62,215 nucleotides of DNA from Rhodocyclaceae bacterium (GTDB lineage: Bacteria; Pseudomonadota; Gammaproteobacteria; Burkholderiales; Rhodocyclaceae), in contig JAEUNJ010000051.1 of the NCBI GenBank assembly GCA_016791145.1, positions 1-62,215 of the forward strand. The letters are read 5' to 3'. Numbering within the stretch: the stretch's first letter is position 1; each line of letters starts with the position of its first letter. Below are positions 11,101 to 17,745 of the stretch, piece after piece. Both the position numbers and the translations under genes were made by a program. The notes under the pieces are model-generated. The model saw only the letters and a list, made by a program, of their open reading frames with translations. It ran no database searches and had not been told where the DNA came from.

Positions 11101-11581
11101 TGTCCGTTCCTTCGTCCCAGCCTTCCGCGATATCGTCGGCCAGGTCGGCCAGGTAAACGTCGTTGCCGGTGCCGCCGGCGAGGATGTCGGCCCCGCCGCC
11201 GCCCTCCAGCGTGTCGTTCCCCTCGCCGCCGACCAGCAGGTTGGCGGCGCCGTTGCCGGCGAGCCGGTTGTCCAGCAGGTTCCCGGCCCCGTCCGTCGCC
11301 AGCGTGCCGGCGAGGACCAGGTCCTCGACGAAATCGGGGAGGGCGAAGACCGAATCGGCCAGCGCGAAGGTCGCGATGACCTGGTCGCGGCCCTCGCCGT
11401 CCAGTTCGACGACCGCGTCCTCGGGGTCGTCCACCCGGTAGGTATCGTTGCCCTCGCCGCCGGCGAGGAGGTCCGTGCCGGCCTTGCCGTCCAGGTCGTC
11501 GTTTCCGGCGAAACCCTGGATTTCGTCTTCGAGGGCCGTTCCGAGCAGGGTGTCGTTGCCTGCGGTACCGTTGATGAGCAT
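2168..11581 (-). CDS. Giant RTX calcium-binding repeat protein, type I secreted
   Basis: About 3,137 aa. The start is placed at the ATG at 11581 (MLINGTAGNDTLLG) because GGGGAGGAG lies just upstream; an upstream in-frame ATG adds 19 unlikely residues. Nearly the whole protein is made of about 30 units of 90-100 aa. Each has glycine-rich RTX nonapeptides (GGAGNDT-type), a TYVVD-x4-D strand, a GTD-x-V-x-ASV strand and a VENLTLTG-x-GTGN turn. Such repeats bind calcium and fold as a parallel beta roll after export. Two non-repeat islands (about 7000-7370 and 8590-8950) break the array. The C-terminus (DRIIFNAGTGALYYDADGSG, ending in DFLVV) matches the uncleaved secretion signal of type I substrates, and no N-terminal signal is present. 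No ABC/MFP/TolC exporter genes are in the window. No catalytic domain was seen, so an adhesin or S-layer-like role is only a guess. Confidence 0.9.
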   Translation of the reverse strand: MLINGTAGNDTLLGTALEDEIQGFAGNDDLDGKAGTDLLAGGEGNDTYRVDDPEDAVVELDGEGRDQVIATFALADSVFALPDFVEDLVLAGTLATDGAGNLLDNRLAGNGAANLLVGGEGNDTLEGGGGADILAGGTGNDVYLADLADDIAEGWDEGTDTVQASVTYTLPENVERLVLAGASAINGTGNELDNVLTGNGAANRLDGAAGNDTLDGGGGNDTYVVDSAGDAVIEDGDGGTDAVEASVSCALPDEVERLTLTGTADIDATGNGLANALTGNAGANRLDGGAGNDTLAGGVGDDSYIVDSAGDQVSEAPLAGTDTVYASVAYVLPLNLEDLVLTGAGAISGTGNILPNSLTGNDGANTLDGAAGNDTLAGAGGNDVYLVDSAGDQVVEGADGGEDTARTAVTWTLPSQVEHLVLLGAGAIDGTGNALDNRITGNAGANRLDGALGTDTLEGAAGNDTYVVERAGDLAIETAPGGTGDGVEASLDYQLPDYLERLSLTGTADLDGWGNGLANSLNGNAGANRLDGGAGADTMTGGAGNDTYRVDVAADRVVEAADGGEDTVITTAIYALPAQVENLVLAGSTALHGTGNALPNRITGNDAANVLDGGAGADTLAGGAGNDTYAVDEPADRVIELPDGGTDTVRTTFSLALPDDTEILVLTRGGLVGTGNDQDNVLSDLTGNSTFAGGAGNDTYYVNGADKVIEAAGNGIDTVIASVSLALPAEVENLSLTGLALRGTGNALPNILTGNALPNTLTGGAGNDTLDGAGGNDVLAGGAGDDLYVVGPGAGQDRIVELAGEGTDTVRSDASFSLAARPYVENLSLAGSALAGTGNNLANLLTGNAVANALSGGAGNDTLAGQAGADALAGGTGADVFRYVAAADSTVAGADTIGDFVSGTDRIEFAGMVCGYDPTPYAWGGSVAATVAAIAADGAKADHLVFFTDGTDGWLHVSGPGFGASFDGTLVKLAGRATAPAAGDILGILPGSLVNGTEDDDNLAGTAEADVISGRGGNDTLDGLAGNDTLVGGTGNDQMAGGEGDDVYFVDIPDDSVTEDGDEGTDLVQASVTYALADPDVENLTLTGAAAIDGTGNAAANLLVGNGGANRLDGLGGADTMAGGAGDDTYVVDDAGDAVSEGPGEGTDLVESSVTYALADPDIEDLVLTGSADLDGAGNDNANALTGNPGSNLLAGGGGNDTLAGGGGTDTLDGGTGADALAGGDGGDDYIVDDPGDTVSEDPGDGTDAVQSSIDFVLPDEVEQLQLTGGAAIDGTGNALPNQIDGNDAANRLSGDAGDDVLFGFGGDDTLDGGTGGDEMNGGAGNDTYLVDDRTDSVGEGPGEGTDAVVSSVSYDLPAEVEILTLAGTAAIDGGGGAGAESLHGNVAANVLTGRAGADTLEGGDGQDSFRYLGFADSTLAAPDTIADFVPGTDRIEFDGMAAVAYSTTPQAWDGDAAATVAAIEADAGIVDRVVFFTNGTDGWLYVKGAGLGTDFGGTLIRLAGLAAAPAADDLRGILTGTLTTGTGDGDTLTGTSGADAMYGLAGDDSISGLAGNDILSGGTGNDSLDGGAGADNLAGGDGDDTYIVDDPGDAISDSGGADLVRAVIGYALPDGVERLTLVGYGNIAGTGNALANVLNGNDGDNLLDGGAGADALFGGLGNDTYVVDDAGDTIGEDPGKGTDLVLAGISFTLPDNVENLHLTGHAMPTGTGNALDNLITGSGGGYMLLGGAGNDTLDGGGTGVDTMQGGSGNDLFIVNTASDLVAENAAEGDDTVNASVSYALADPDVENLVLTGTASLAGTGNAVANRLTGNDGDNTLDGGAGADTLAGGLGNDVYLVDDGLDAVQEYPSGGEDTIVTMIGGSLAALPAVENLTLSDAPGNLAFTGSGNGLDNRLTGNAHLNSLYGDAGNDTLLGGSGDNPNDHDTLDGGTGTDSMAGGAGNDVYWVDNASDMVFEAAGQGTDTVRAAINYVLGAELENLVLTGAALTGTGTTLDNELTGNGLNNLLTGLAGHDTLTGAGGNDSMAGGTGNDTYYVEQAGDLVTESAAEGIDTVIASVFYTLADKPNLENLTLAGSDVNLTGNAAANVLTGNAANNVIDGGAGADTMAGGTGNDTYWVDNAGDLVTEGSDAGGTDDVRAAVSHALAANVENLTLTGTASTSATGNGLGNLLTGNAGNNTLDGGAGADTLNGGAGNDTYVVDNAADTVNEAAGEGTDTVLASVAFSLGSLAAVENLTLTGSGDISATGNAAANVLIGNAGANVLDGGAGNDTMTGGGGNDAYVLDSAGDLPVESAGGGTDSVTVPFTYGLLANFENLTLTGTGNINGTGNATSNVIHGNNYDNILDGGGSGADLLSGNDGNDSLYGGADPDLLFGGNGNDLMDGDAGADTMTGGNGNDTYLVDHASDQVNESLSTGFDVVISSVDYTLADPGVEKLVLTDPGGAVGQGNSTGNWIVGNVGGDALLGLEGDDTLDGGAGSDTLTGYVGDDVYVVDDAGDVVVESGPEFDYDAVWAYISHSLAAPIERLILQGTANIDGTGNARDNWVEGNAGNNLLDGGFGNDRLNGGGGNDTLMGGLGDTLNGGAGNDVYIVDDTSATVEESASAGIDLVQSSVSFAISDPDVENLTLTGSSVANGTGNDAANVLTGNNGANVLDGLGGADTMAGGAGNDTYVVDNPSDAVTESAGAGTDLVQTSVTYALTDPDVENLTLLGAAAINGTGNASANVLTGNGADNVLSGLGGADTMAGGAGNDTFVVDDVGDSVAEAAGEGTDLVQASVTYALADADVENLTLTGAAAINGTGNASANLLTGNTGNNSLSGGGGNDTLNGGTGADSLAGGGGDDLFQVDNTGDTVSENAGEGTDHVQSSVTWTLSDVDVENLTLTGTAAIHGTGNTAANYLIGNTGNNSLSGGGGNDTLDGGAGADSLVGGAGDDWFYVDSATDTVSENAGEGTDLVRASVTYTLSDADVENLTLAGSAAINGTGNAGDNTLVGNTGANVLQGAAGSDSLSGGSGNDSLYGGAGNDTLSGGNGTDGFVFNTALGSSNVDDVLDFTPGTDGIGLENAIFTTLAVGALPAAAFYAGSAAHDSSDRIIFNAGTGALYYDADGSGFLHLQVQFATLDRGLTLAADDFLVV
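2471..11560 (-). repeat. About 30 in-frame tandem coding repeats of roughly 280 bp
   Basis: Counting the VENLxLxG-type strand gives 10 units upstream of island 1, 4 between the islands and about 16 after island 2. Units differ by substitutions and by extra RTX nonapeptides. The units nearest the 3' end (about 2600-3700) are most alike, with near-identical GTDLVQASVTYAL and DVENLTL segments. This is consistent with recent duplication at that end. Confidence 0.85.
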
Positions 11582-11814
11582 GATCTCCTCCCCTGGGACA
11601 TGGGTGCCGGACGGCCCATCCCGATCACCGTCGCGCAACGGTCATCGGAAACCTCCCGGGGCCTGCCTGCGCTCCTGCCCGCCGCGCGCGTTCCGCGGCC
11701 CGCGGTGTTTCGGCGCCCGGCGCATGCCTCCGGCGATCCCGCCCGATGAAGATTCATCCTCCCCTTCTTGTGCGTTGCGGTAAATGACATTTGTCAGTTT
11801 CCCGCCAGCTTGGC
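11582..11814 (-). promoter_or_regulatory. Leader region of the RTX gene
   Basis: About 230 bases without a gene separate the RTX start from the rho terminator. The only clear structure is a palindrome, TGACATTTGTCA at 11785-11796, in a locally AT-rich patch about 205 nt before the RTX ATG. It could be an operator or part of a promoter; no confident -35/-10 pair was found. Confidence 0.3.
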
Positions 11815-11856
11815 CGAAAAAAAACCGGCGCGGGCCCCGGGGGCGCCGCGCCGGTT
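11815..11856 (-). terminator. Rho-independent terminator of rho
   Basis: An 11-bp stem, AACCGGCGCGG (11823-11833) pairing with CCGCGCCGGTT (11846-11856), is followed on the minus strand by eight Ts. It starts 20 nt past the rho stop codon. Confidence 0.9.
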
Positions 11857-11875
11857 CCTGACCGGGTCGGAGGGT

Positions 11876-13135
11876 CTATCCGCGCCGCATGGCGTCGAAG
11901 AATTCGCCGTTGCTCTTCGTGGCCTTCACCTTGTCGAGCAGGAATTCCATGGCTTCCAGATCGTCCATGTTGTAGAGCAGCTTGCGCAGGATCCACATCT
12001 TCTGGAGCACGTCCGGCTTCAGCAGCAGTTCCTCCCGGCGGGTGCCGGAACGGTTCACGTTGATGGCCGGGTAGATGCGCTTCTCGGCCATGCGCCGGTC
12101 CAGGTGGATTTCCATGTTGCCGGTGCCCTTGAACTCCTCGTAGATCACGTCGTCCATCCGGGAGCCGGTGTCGATCAGGGCCGTGGCGATGATGGTCAGG
12201 GAGCCGCCTTCCTCGATGTTGCGGGCGGCGCCGAAGAAGCGCTTGGGTTTCTGCAGGGCGTTCGCATCGACGCCGCCGGTGAGCACCTTGCCGGAGGCGG
12301 GCTGCACGGTGTTGTAGGCCCGGGCGAGGCGGGTGATGGAGTCGAGCAGGATCACCACGTCCTTCTTGTGCTCGGTCAGGCGCTTGGCCTTCTCGATGAC
12401 CATCTCCGCCACCTGTACGTGGCGGGTGGCCGGCTCGTCGAAGGTGGAGGCCACGACTTCCCCGCGCACGGTGCGGGTCATCTCCGTCACTTCCTCGGGA
12501 CGCTCGTCGATGAGCAGGACGATCATCACCACGTCCGGGTGGTTGGCTGTGATGGCGTGGGCGATGTGCTGCATCATCACCGTCTTGCCGCTCTTCGGGC
12601 TCGCCACCAGCAGGCCCCGCTGGCCCTTGCCGATGGGGGCGATCATGTCGATGACGCGGCTGGTGATGTTCTCCTCGGCCCGGATGTCCCGTTCGAGCCG
12701 CAGGTGGGCCGAGGGATGGAGCGGCGTCAGGTTCTCGAAGAGGATCTTGCTCTTGCAGGCCTCCGGCGACTCGCCGTTGACCTTGTCCAGTTTCACCAGG
12801 GCGAAGTAGCGTTCGCCGTCCTTCGGGGTCCGGATCTCCCCCTCGATGGTGTCGCCGGTGTGCAGGTTGAACCGCCGGATCTGGGACGGCGAGACGTAGA
12901 TGTCGTCGGTGCCCGCCAGGTAGGAGGTGTCGGGGGACCTGAGGAAGCCGAAGCCGTCGGGCAGCACTTCGAGGGTGCCGTCGCCAAAGATGGCTTCGCC
13001 TTTCTTGGCCTGGTTCTTCAGCAGGGCGAAGATCAGTTCCTGCTTGCGGAGGCGGTTGGCGCCCTCGATCTGGTTGACGGCCGCCATTTCCAGCAATTGG
13101 CTGACGTGGTGGGCTTTGAGCTCCGAGAGATGCAT
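11876..13135 (-). CDS. rho: Transcription termination factor Rho
   Basis: 419 aa, the same length as E. coli Rho. The N-terminal helix bundle begins MHLSELK. An RNA-binding cold-shock-like domain spans about residues 50-125 ([16 protein letters not shown]), and the RecA-type ATPase has Walker [13 protein letters not shown] at 174-185 and Walker [11 protein letters not shown]. The Q-loop/R-loop segment [14 protein letters not shown] and the C-terminal [18 protein letters not shown] are intact. The hexameric helicase binds C-rich nascent RNA and ends transcription. It lies downstream of trxA on the same strand, an arrangement common in proteobacteria. The 151-bp gap before it could hold a leader for Rho autoregulation, which is inferred. 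Confidence 0.99.
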   Translation of the reverse strand: MHLSELKAHHVSQLLEMAAVNQIEGANRLRKQELIFALLKNQAKKGEAIFGDGTLEVLPDGFGFLRSPDTSYLAGTDDIYVSPSQIRRFNLHTGDTIEGEIRTPKDGERYFALVKLDKVNGESPEACKSKILFENLTPLHPSAHLRLERDIRAEENITSRVIDMIAPIGKGQRGLLVASPKSGKTVMMQHIAHAITANHPDVVMIVLLIDERPEEVTEMTRTVRGEVVASTFDEPATRHVQVAEMVIEKAKRLTEHKKDVVILLDSITRLARAYNTVQPASGKVLTGGVDANALQKPKRFFGAARNIEEGGSLTIIATALIDTGSRMDDVIYEEFKGTGNMEIHLDRRMAEKRIYPAINVNRSGTRREELLLKPDVLQKMWILRKLLYNMDDLEAMEFLLDKVKATKSNGEFFDAMRRG

Positions 13136-13286
13136 GGGGGACCTACGGGACAGGGGACGCCATGGGGGCGTCGGGGGGAACGATGCGAAACGGGATGGGT
13201 CGGGAGAGGCGGGACCTGCGGGGGTCCCGGATTCCGCAGCGGCTCAGGGCCTGTTGTCGTGGAATCCGGGCCGGACTGTAGCTTGA

Positions 13287-13613
13287 TCAGAGATTGCTGT
13301 CAATGAACGCGGTGAGTTGGGACTTGGACAGGGCGCCGACCTTGGTCGCCTCCACGTTGCCGCCCTTGAACAGCATCAGGGTCGGGATGCCCCGGATGCC
13401 ATACTCGCCGGGGGTCTTCTGGTTGTCGTCGATGTTCAGCTTGGCGATCTTCAGCTTGCCGGCATATTCCCGGGCCACCTCGTCGAGGATGGGGGCGATC
13501 ATCTTGCAGGGGCCGCACCATTCGGCCCAGTAGTCGACGAGGACGGGAACCGCCGATTCCAGGACTTCACCCTTGAACGTGGCGTCGGTGACGTGGTTGA
13601 TGTGTTCGCTCAT
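13287..13613 (-). CDS. trxA: Thioredoxin 1
   Basis: 108 aa with the active site WCGPC at residues 32-36 and the cis-proline loop RGIPTLMLF. Length and sequence fit classical Trx1, the cytosolic disulfide reductase fed by thioredoxin reductase. The start [10 protein letters not shown] is chosen over an upstream in-frame start because GAGGCCTCC precedes this ATG and the added 39 residues (Pro/Arg-rich) do not fit the family. It is followed by rho and is divergent from fdxA, sharing a 233-bp region. Confidence 0.98.
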   Translation of the reverse strand: MSEHINHVTDATFKGEVLESAVPVLVDYWAEWCGPCKMIAPILDEVAREYAGKLKIAKLNIDDNQKTPGEYGIRGIPTLMLFKGGNVEATKVGALSKSQLTAFIDSNL

Positions 13614-13773
13614 GGAGGCCTCTATACGGATTGGACGCCCGCGGCCGGGCGGAAAGGGATCTTCGGGGTGTTCGGGGAGGGGCCGTGGACCGGCCGGTGC
13701 CCATGCGAAAGGGTGTGGGTATGCTAGCAAAAAATCCCCGCGCCCGGGTGCTGCGACCCTGCCGCCGGCGTGG

Positions 13774-13802
13774 TTGGCGGTGCCGCGGCGCCGCCCTATA
13801 CT
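13774..13802 (+). promoter_or_regulatory. Sigma-70 promoter for fdxA
   Basis: TTGGCG (13774-13779) and TATACT (13797-13802) are spaced by 17 bp, with the -10 about 45 nt before the fdxA ATG. Confidence 0.7.
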
Positions 13803-13846
13803 TCGTTTCCGCCGCGATTCCGGGCGGTGCCCGCGAGAGGACGCAA

Positions 13847-14170
13847 ATGACTTACGTGGTGACCGAAGCCTGCATCAAGTGCAAATACACCGATTGCGTG
13901 GATGTCTGTCCGGTGGACTGCTTCCGGGAAGGCCCCAACTTCCTGGTCATCGATCCGGACGAATGCATCGACTGCACGCTGTGCGTGGCCGAATGTCCCG
14001 CCGAGGCCATCTTCGCCGAGGACGACGTGCCCGCCAGCCAGCGGGATTTCATCCCCCTGAACGCGGAACTGGCCAAGCTATGGAAGCCCATCATCGAGCG
14101 CCGGGAACCGCCCACCGACGCGGACGAGTGGCGCGAGGTGAAGGACAAGCGCGGCCTGCTGGAACGCTGA
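13847..14170 (+). CDS. fdxA: 7Fe ferredoxin (3Fe-4S plus 4Fe-4S), FdxA type
   Basis: 107 aa. By comparison with Azotobacter ferredoxin I, Cys9, Cys17 and Cys50 would hold the 3Fe-4S cluster and Cys21, Cys40, Cys43 and Cys46 the 4Fe-4S cluster; all are present ([26 protein letters not shown]). The C-terminal extension after residue 60 is typical of the family. It is a soluble low-potential electron carrier. The ATG at 13847 follows GAGAGGACGCAA, and upstream in-frame starts are ignored. Its partner reaction is not shown by the neighbours. Confidence 0.96.
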   Translation: MTYVVTEACIKCKYTDCVDVCPVDCFREGPNFLVIDPDECIDCTLCVAECPAEAIFAEDDVPASQRDFIPLNAELAKLWKPIIERREPPTDADEWREVKDKRGLLER

Positions 14171-14185
14171 CCGAGGGGCCGGCCC

Positions 14186-14905
14186 TCACGACGGCGCGGC
14201 CGGGAAGGGCCTGCCGGCGAACATCGCCTCCATGAATTCGCGCTCCCGGCCCAGGATGCGCTCCAGGAACTCCTCGGCGCCCCGCATGTGCCGGAAGGCA
14301 TCGAATCCCCGTTCCAGGAAATCCTGCAATTCCCCGAAGCCCGCCAGGTGCGCGGGTCCGCGCATCACCCGCAGCGCCGTGCGGATCAGCGGCTGCCGGG
14401 TCAGCCGGTCGAGCGCCTCGCCCAGGCCCCGCGTGAGTTCGATCTGCCGCTCCCGGTCGCCGCGGCGGCCGACGGCCCGCCAGGCCCTGCCGTAAGCTGC
14501 GTCGTCGAGGCCGGCCACCCGGCCATCCAGGGCCGCGACCATGGCGGCATCCAGGTCCTCGGACAGGGCGTCCATCTCCACCGCGTCCGCCAGGGTCTCC
14601 AGGGCCGCCGGCGGGAGCATCCGCACCATGATCGGGACGATGCGGGCGATCTCGGCGTCGCGCTTGGACAGTTCCTTGGGACCGTAGAGGTCGGCGAGGA
14701 AGAAGGCGGCCGCCGGTCCATGCCGGGGGCTGGCGAGCAGGTCGGCATGGGTCCGGGCCAGCCGCTCCGACTGCCAGGCGCGGAAATCGAACCAGGCCTG
14801 CCGCCGGGCGGTGTCCTCCCGCGCGGCGACCCGCAGGGCCGCGGCCCGGCCCAGCGCCGCCTGGAGCCGCTCTCCGATCGCATGTTTCGCGCCCTTGTCC
14901 ATCAT
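14186..14905 (-). CDS. FFLEELY-motif protein of unknown function
   Basis: 239 aa, soluble and mostly helical. Residues 67-75 read AFFLADLYG, a variant of the FFLEELY motif that names this uncharacterised family, followed by GPKELSKRDAEIARIVPIM. The C-terminus is rich in Phe/Glu/Arg. GGAGG precedes a double ATG, and the first is used. It is convergent with fdxA (15 bp between stops, with a short GC palindrome) and divergent from the Tat/GMC pair, with which it may share a promoter region. No enzymatic motif is visible. Confidence 0.7.
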   Translation of the reverse strand: MMDKGAKHAIGERLQAALGRAAALRVAAREDTARRQAWFDFRAWQSERLARTHADLLASPRHGPAAAFFLADLYGPKELSKRDAEIARIVPIMVRMLPPAALETLADAVEMDALSEDLDAAMVAALDGRVAGLDDAAYGRAWRAVGRRGDRERQIELTRGLGEALDRLTRQPLIRTALRVMRGPAHLAGFGELQDFLERGFDAFRHMRGAEEFLERILGREREFMEAMFAGRPFPAAPS

Positions 14906-15025
14906 GTCACGCCCTCCATGCGGATTATCCTGCGCCGGACGTGCGGGGGTTTAGACCGCGCCGCCTAACACCCGGCGGAACGCGGGCCTAGACTGGAAGC
15001 CGAAGAAAATCCAGGAGGGGTATCC

Positions 15026-15532
15026 ATGCCGACAAGGCGACAATTCCTGAAGATGGGCCTGCTCGGCGGCACCGTGCTGGCCGCCGCCGGGGGCGGGCTG
15101 TGGCTGGCCGGCCGCGACGTCAAGCCTTACGGCCCGGAGGGGCGGGCCGTGATCCGGGCCATCGCGCCCGCGGTCCTGGCCGGGGCGATCCCCGCCGGGG
15201 GCGCCTCCCGGGAAGCGGCCATCGCCTCGGTGGTCGAGGGGGTGGGCATCGCCATCGCCGGGCTCTCGCCGCCCCAGCAGAAGGAACTCGCGGATCTGTT
15301 CGGGCTGCTCGACCTGGCGCCGGCAAGGCGATGGCTCGCCGGCGTGGCGGCGCCCTGGTCCGAATGCACGGCCGAGGACGCGGCCGCCTTCCTGCAACGG
15401 TGGCGGCATTCCAGCGTCGGCCTGCTGGCCGGCGCCTATGCCGGCCTTCATGATCTGGTCCTGGGCGCCTGGTACTCCGGGGAAGCCGCCTGGGACACCA
15501 TTGCCTACCCCGGTCCGCCGAGGCTGCCATGA
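15026..15532 (+). CDS. Tat-exported small partner of the GMC oxidoreductase
   Basis: 168 aa starting with a Tat-like signal, PTRRQFLKMGLLGGTVLAAA (R-R-Q-F-L-K), followed by Gly/Ala/Leu residues. The mature part is helical, with LSPPQQKELADLFGLLDLAP and a C-terminal WRHSSVGLL segment. It resembles the small subunits (gluconate 2-dehydrogenase subunit 3-like) that accompany flavoprotein dehydrogenases. GGAGGGG precedes the ATG. The stop overlaps the next start as ATGA, so the two products are probably made in equal amounts and may form a complex. If the partner has no signal of its own, it could be exported hitch-hiker fashion; this is inferred. Confidence 0.75.
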   Translation: MPTRRQFLKMGLLGGTVLAAAGGGLWLAGRDVKPYGPEGRAVIRAIAPAVLAGAIPAGGASREAAIASVVEGVGIAIAGLSPPQQKELADLFGLLDLAPARRWLAGVAAPWSECTAEDAAAFLQRWRHSSVGLLAGAYAGLHDLVLGAWYSGEAAWDTIAYPGPPRLP

Positions 15533-17145
15533 GCGACGTGGTCGACGTTTTCCGGGAAGGGATGGCCCTGGGATGGAAGGTCCAGGACGGTTCGGCCCTG
15601 ACGGCGGACCTGACCGCCGAGGCCGATGTGGTGATCGTGGGGACGGGGGCGGGCGGCGGCGTGACCGCCGAGATCCTGTCCTCGGCGGGCCTGTCGGTGA
15701 TCCTGGTCGAGGAGGGGCCGTTGCGGACGACCCGGGACTTCGAGTTGAAGGAGTCCAGGGCCTACCCGGATCTGTACCAGGAATCGGCGGCGCGCAAGAC
15801 CGAGGACAAGGCCATCAACATCCTCCAGGGCCGCAGCGTCGGCGGCTCCACGACGGTGAACTGGACGAGCAGCTTCCGCACGCCGCCGGCCACCCTCGGC
15901 CATTGGCAAAGCCGCTTCGGGCTGGGACGCCTCACCGTGGAGGCCATGCAGCCCTGGTTCGAGCTGATGGAGCGGCGGCTGGGAATCCGGCCTTGGACGA
16001 CGGACCCGAACGCCAACAACATGGTCCTGGCGCGGGGTGCGGAAAAGCTCGGCATCTCGTTCGCGGGGATCCGCCGCAACGTGCGGGGCTGCTGGAACCT
16101 GGGGTACTGCGGCATGGGCTGCATCACGGGCGCCAAGCAGTCGATGCTGGTGACCACCCTGCCCGGCGCCCTGGCGCGCGGCGCACGGCTCTTCCACCGC
16201 GTCCGCGCCCAGCGCCTGCTGTTCGAGGCGGGGCGCGCCACGACCCTCGAATGCGAGGCCATGGATGCCCAGGGCATGCATCCCTCCGGCGTCCGGTTGC
16301 GCCTGAAGGCCCGCCATTTCGTGCTCGCCGGCGGCGCCATCGGCACGCCGGCGCTGCTGCTCCGTTCCCGGGCCCCGGACCCTTACGGGCGGCTGGGCAA
16401 GCGGACCTTCCTGCATCCGACGGTCGTGTCGGCGGCGATCATGCCGGAGGCGGTGGACGGCTATGCCGGCGCGCCCCAGACCATCTATTCGGACCACTTC
16501 CTGGAAGTGGCGCCGGTGGATGGCCCCCTGGGCTACAAGCTGGAGGCGCCGCCGCTGCATCCGGTCCTGTTCTCGACGACCACCCAGGGATTCGGAGCCG
16601 AGCACCTGGCCCTGTTGAAGGAGTTCCGCCACGCCCACGCCCTGATCGCCCTGATGCGCGACGGGTTCCATCCGCGCAGCGAGGGGGGCGTCGTCAAGCT
16701 GCGCGGCGACGGCAGCCCGGTCCTCGACTATCCGCTGAACGACGTCGTGTTCGACGGTGCCCGGCGGGCGCTGGCCACCATGGCCGAAATCCAGTTCGCG
16801 GCGGGCGCCCGGCGGGTGGTCGCCGTGCACGAGGACTGCAAGGGCTGGGACACCTGGGCCGAGGCCAGGGCGGGCATCGCCGCCCTGGACCTCCAACCCT
16901 TCCGGCTCCGCCTGGTGAGCGCCCACGTGATGGGCGGGTGCGGGATGGCGGCGAAGCCGGAGGAGGGCGTCGTGGACGACCTGGGTCGGCATTACCAGGT
17001 GGAGAACCTTTCGGTGGTGGACGGGTCCGTCTTCCCGACCAGCATCGGCGCGAACCCGCAGTTGTCCATCTACGGGCTCGCGGCCCGCAATGCGAGCGCC
17101 CTTGCGGAGCGGCTGACCGGTCGCGCGGTGATGCCTTTGGTATGA
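15529..17145 (+). CDS. GMC-family FAD alcohol oxidoreductase
   Basis: 538 aa. The FAD dinucleotide fold is at about residues 25-60 (VVIVGTGAGGGVTAEILS, then EEGP). The GMC signature region follows (LQGRSVGGSTTVNW). The C-terminal catalytic module has SAHVMGGCGM, with the likely base His, and GANPQLSIYGLAARNA with the paired Asn. The SAHxMG/NP arrangement is closest to long-chain alcohol oxidases and related dehydrogenases, so a fatty-alcohol or other hydrophobic alcohol substrate is plausible but unproven. It overlaps the Tat protein gene by 4 nt. The wax-ester/TAG-type acyltransferase gene 3.5 kb away would fit a role in alcohol turnover. Confidence 0.85.
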   Translation: MSDVVDVFREGMALGWKVQDGSALTADLTAEADVVIVGTGAGGGVTAEILSSAGLSVILVEEGPLRTTRDFELKESRAYPDLYQESAARKTEDKAINILQGRSVGGSTTVNWTSSFRTPPATLGHWQSRFGLGRLTVEAMQPWFELMERRLGIRPWTTDPNANNMVLARGAEKLGISFAGIRRNVRGCWNLGYCGMGCITGAKQSMLVTTLPGALARGARLFHRVRAQRLLFEAGRATTLECEAMDAQGMHPSGVRLRLKARHFVLAGGAIGTPALLLRSRAPDPYGRLGKRTFLHPTVVSAAIMPEAVDGYAGAPQTIYSDHFLEVAPVDGPLGYKLEAPPLHPVLFSTTTQGFGAEHLALLKEFRHAHALIALMRDGFHPRSEGGVVKLRGDGSPVLDYPLNDVVFDGARRALATMAEIQFAAGARRVVAVHEDCKGWDTWAEARAGIAALDLQPFRLRLVSAHVMGGCGMAAKPEEGVVDDLGRHYQVENLSVVDGSVFPTSIGANPQLSIYGLAARNASALAERLTGRAVMPLV

Positions 17146-17251
17146 GGGCCGGCGTCCGATCCCTTTAGGATGCGGGCTCTAATTTGAGTCGATATATTTT
17201 CAATGTGGCTGCAGGCATGGTGCCTGTGACGATGAACGAACGGAGGACGTG

Positions 17252-17677
17252 ATGGTCAAGAAGCTCAAAACCCTCGCCGGCGGCATGACCGAGAACCAGC
17301 TGGTCGCCACGGTGCGCGAGTCCGCCCAGCAGATCTGGCTGGCCGGCCTCGGCGCTTTCGCCAAGGCCCAGGATGAAGGCAACAAGATGTTCGAATCCCT
17401 CGTGAAGGAAGGGGAGATGATCCAGGCCCGGACCAAGAAGGTGGCGGCGGAGAAGATGGCCGAGATGGCCGGCAAGGCCACCGGCACCTGGGACAAGCTC
17501 GAGCAGGTCTTCGAGGAGCGCGTGGCCCGGGCCATGGCGAGCCTCGGCGTTCCGACCAAGAAGGACATCGATGCCCTGGCCAAGCGGGTCGCGGACCTGA
17601 CCGCCCAGGTGGAGAAGCTCTCCGGGGCGGCGGCCGAGAAGCCGGCGCCCAAGCGGCCCGCCCGGAAAGCGGCCTGA
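17252..17677 (+). CDS. Phasin-family PHA granule protein
   Basis: 141 aa. The core NQLVATVRESAQQIWLAGLG and AFAKAQDEGNKMFESLVKEG matches the PhaF/PhaI phasin family: a long amphipathic helix, then a coiled coil (IDALAKRVADLTAQVEKL), then a short basic tail (KPAPKRPARKAA). Phasins coat polyhydroxyalkanoate granules, and basic tails in the PhaF type bind DNA and help segregate granules. The ATG at 17252 is preferred over the GTG one codon before, because GGAGG sits 5 nt upstream of it. It is a single-gene unit ending in a terminator. Confidence 0.92.
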   Translation: MVKKLKTLAGGMTENQLVATVRESAQQIWLAGLGAFAKAQDEGNKMFESLVKEGEMIQARTKKVAAEKMAEMAGKATGTWDKLEQVFEERVARAMASLGVPTKKDIDALAKRVADLTAQVEKLSGAAAEKPAPKRPARKAA

Positions 17678-17702
17678 GCCGCCACGGGCGCGTTCCATCG
17701 AG

Positions 17703-17726
17703 GGGGCGGCCGGTGCCGCCCCTTTT
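17703..17726 (+). terminator. Rho-independent terminator after the phasin gene
   Basis: Stem GGGGCGGC / GCCGCCCC with a CGGT loop, then TTTT, 25 nt past the stop codon. Confidence 0.8.
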
Positions 17727-17745
17727 CGTGCAAGGGGGGTGATGC

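Noticed and set aside
11768..13306. 512-codon plus-strand frame opposite rho
   Set aside because: Antisense to a certain rho gene; the composition is typical of high-GC shadows.
14171..14185. GAGGGGCCGGCCCTC between fdxA and the FFLEELY gene as a bidirectional terminator
   Set aside because: Short palindrome with no T-tract on either side; not enough to call.
15505..16992. 495-codon minus-strand frame opposite the GMC oxidoreductase
   Set aside because: Antisense of an intact, motif-rich enzyme; no independent evidence.
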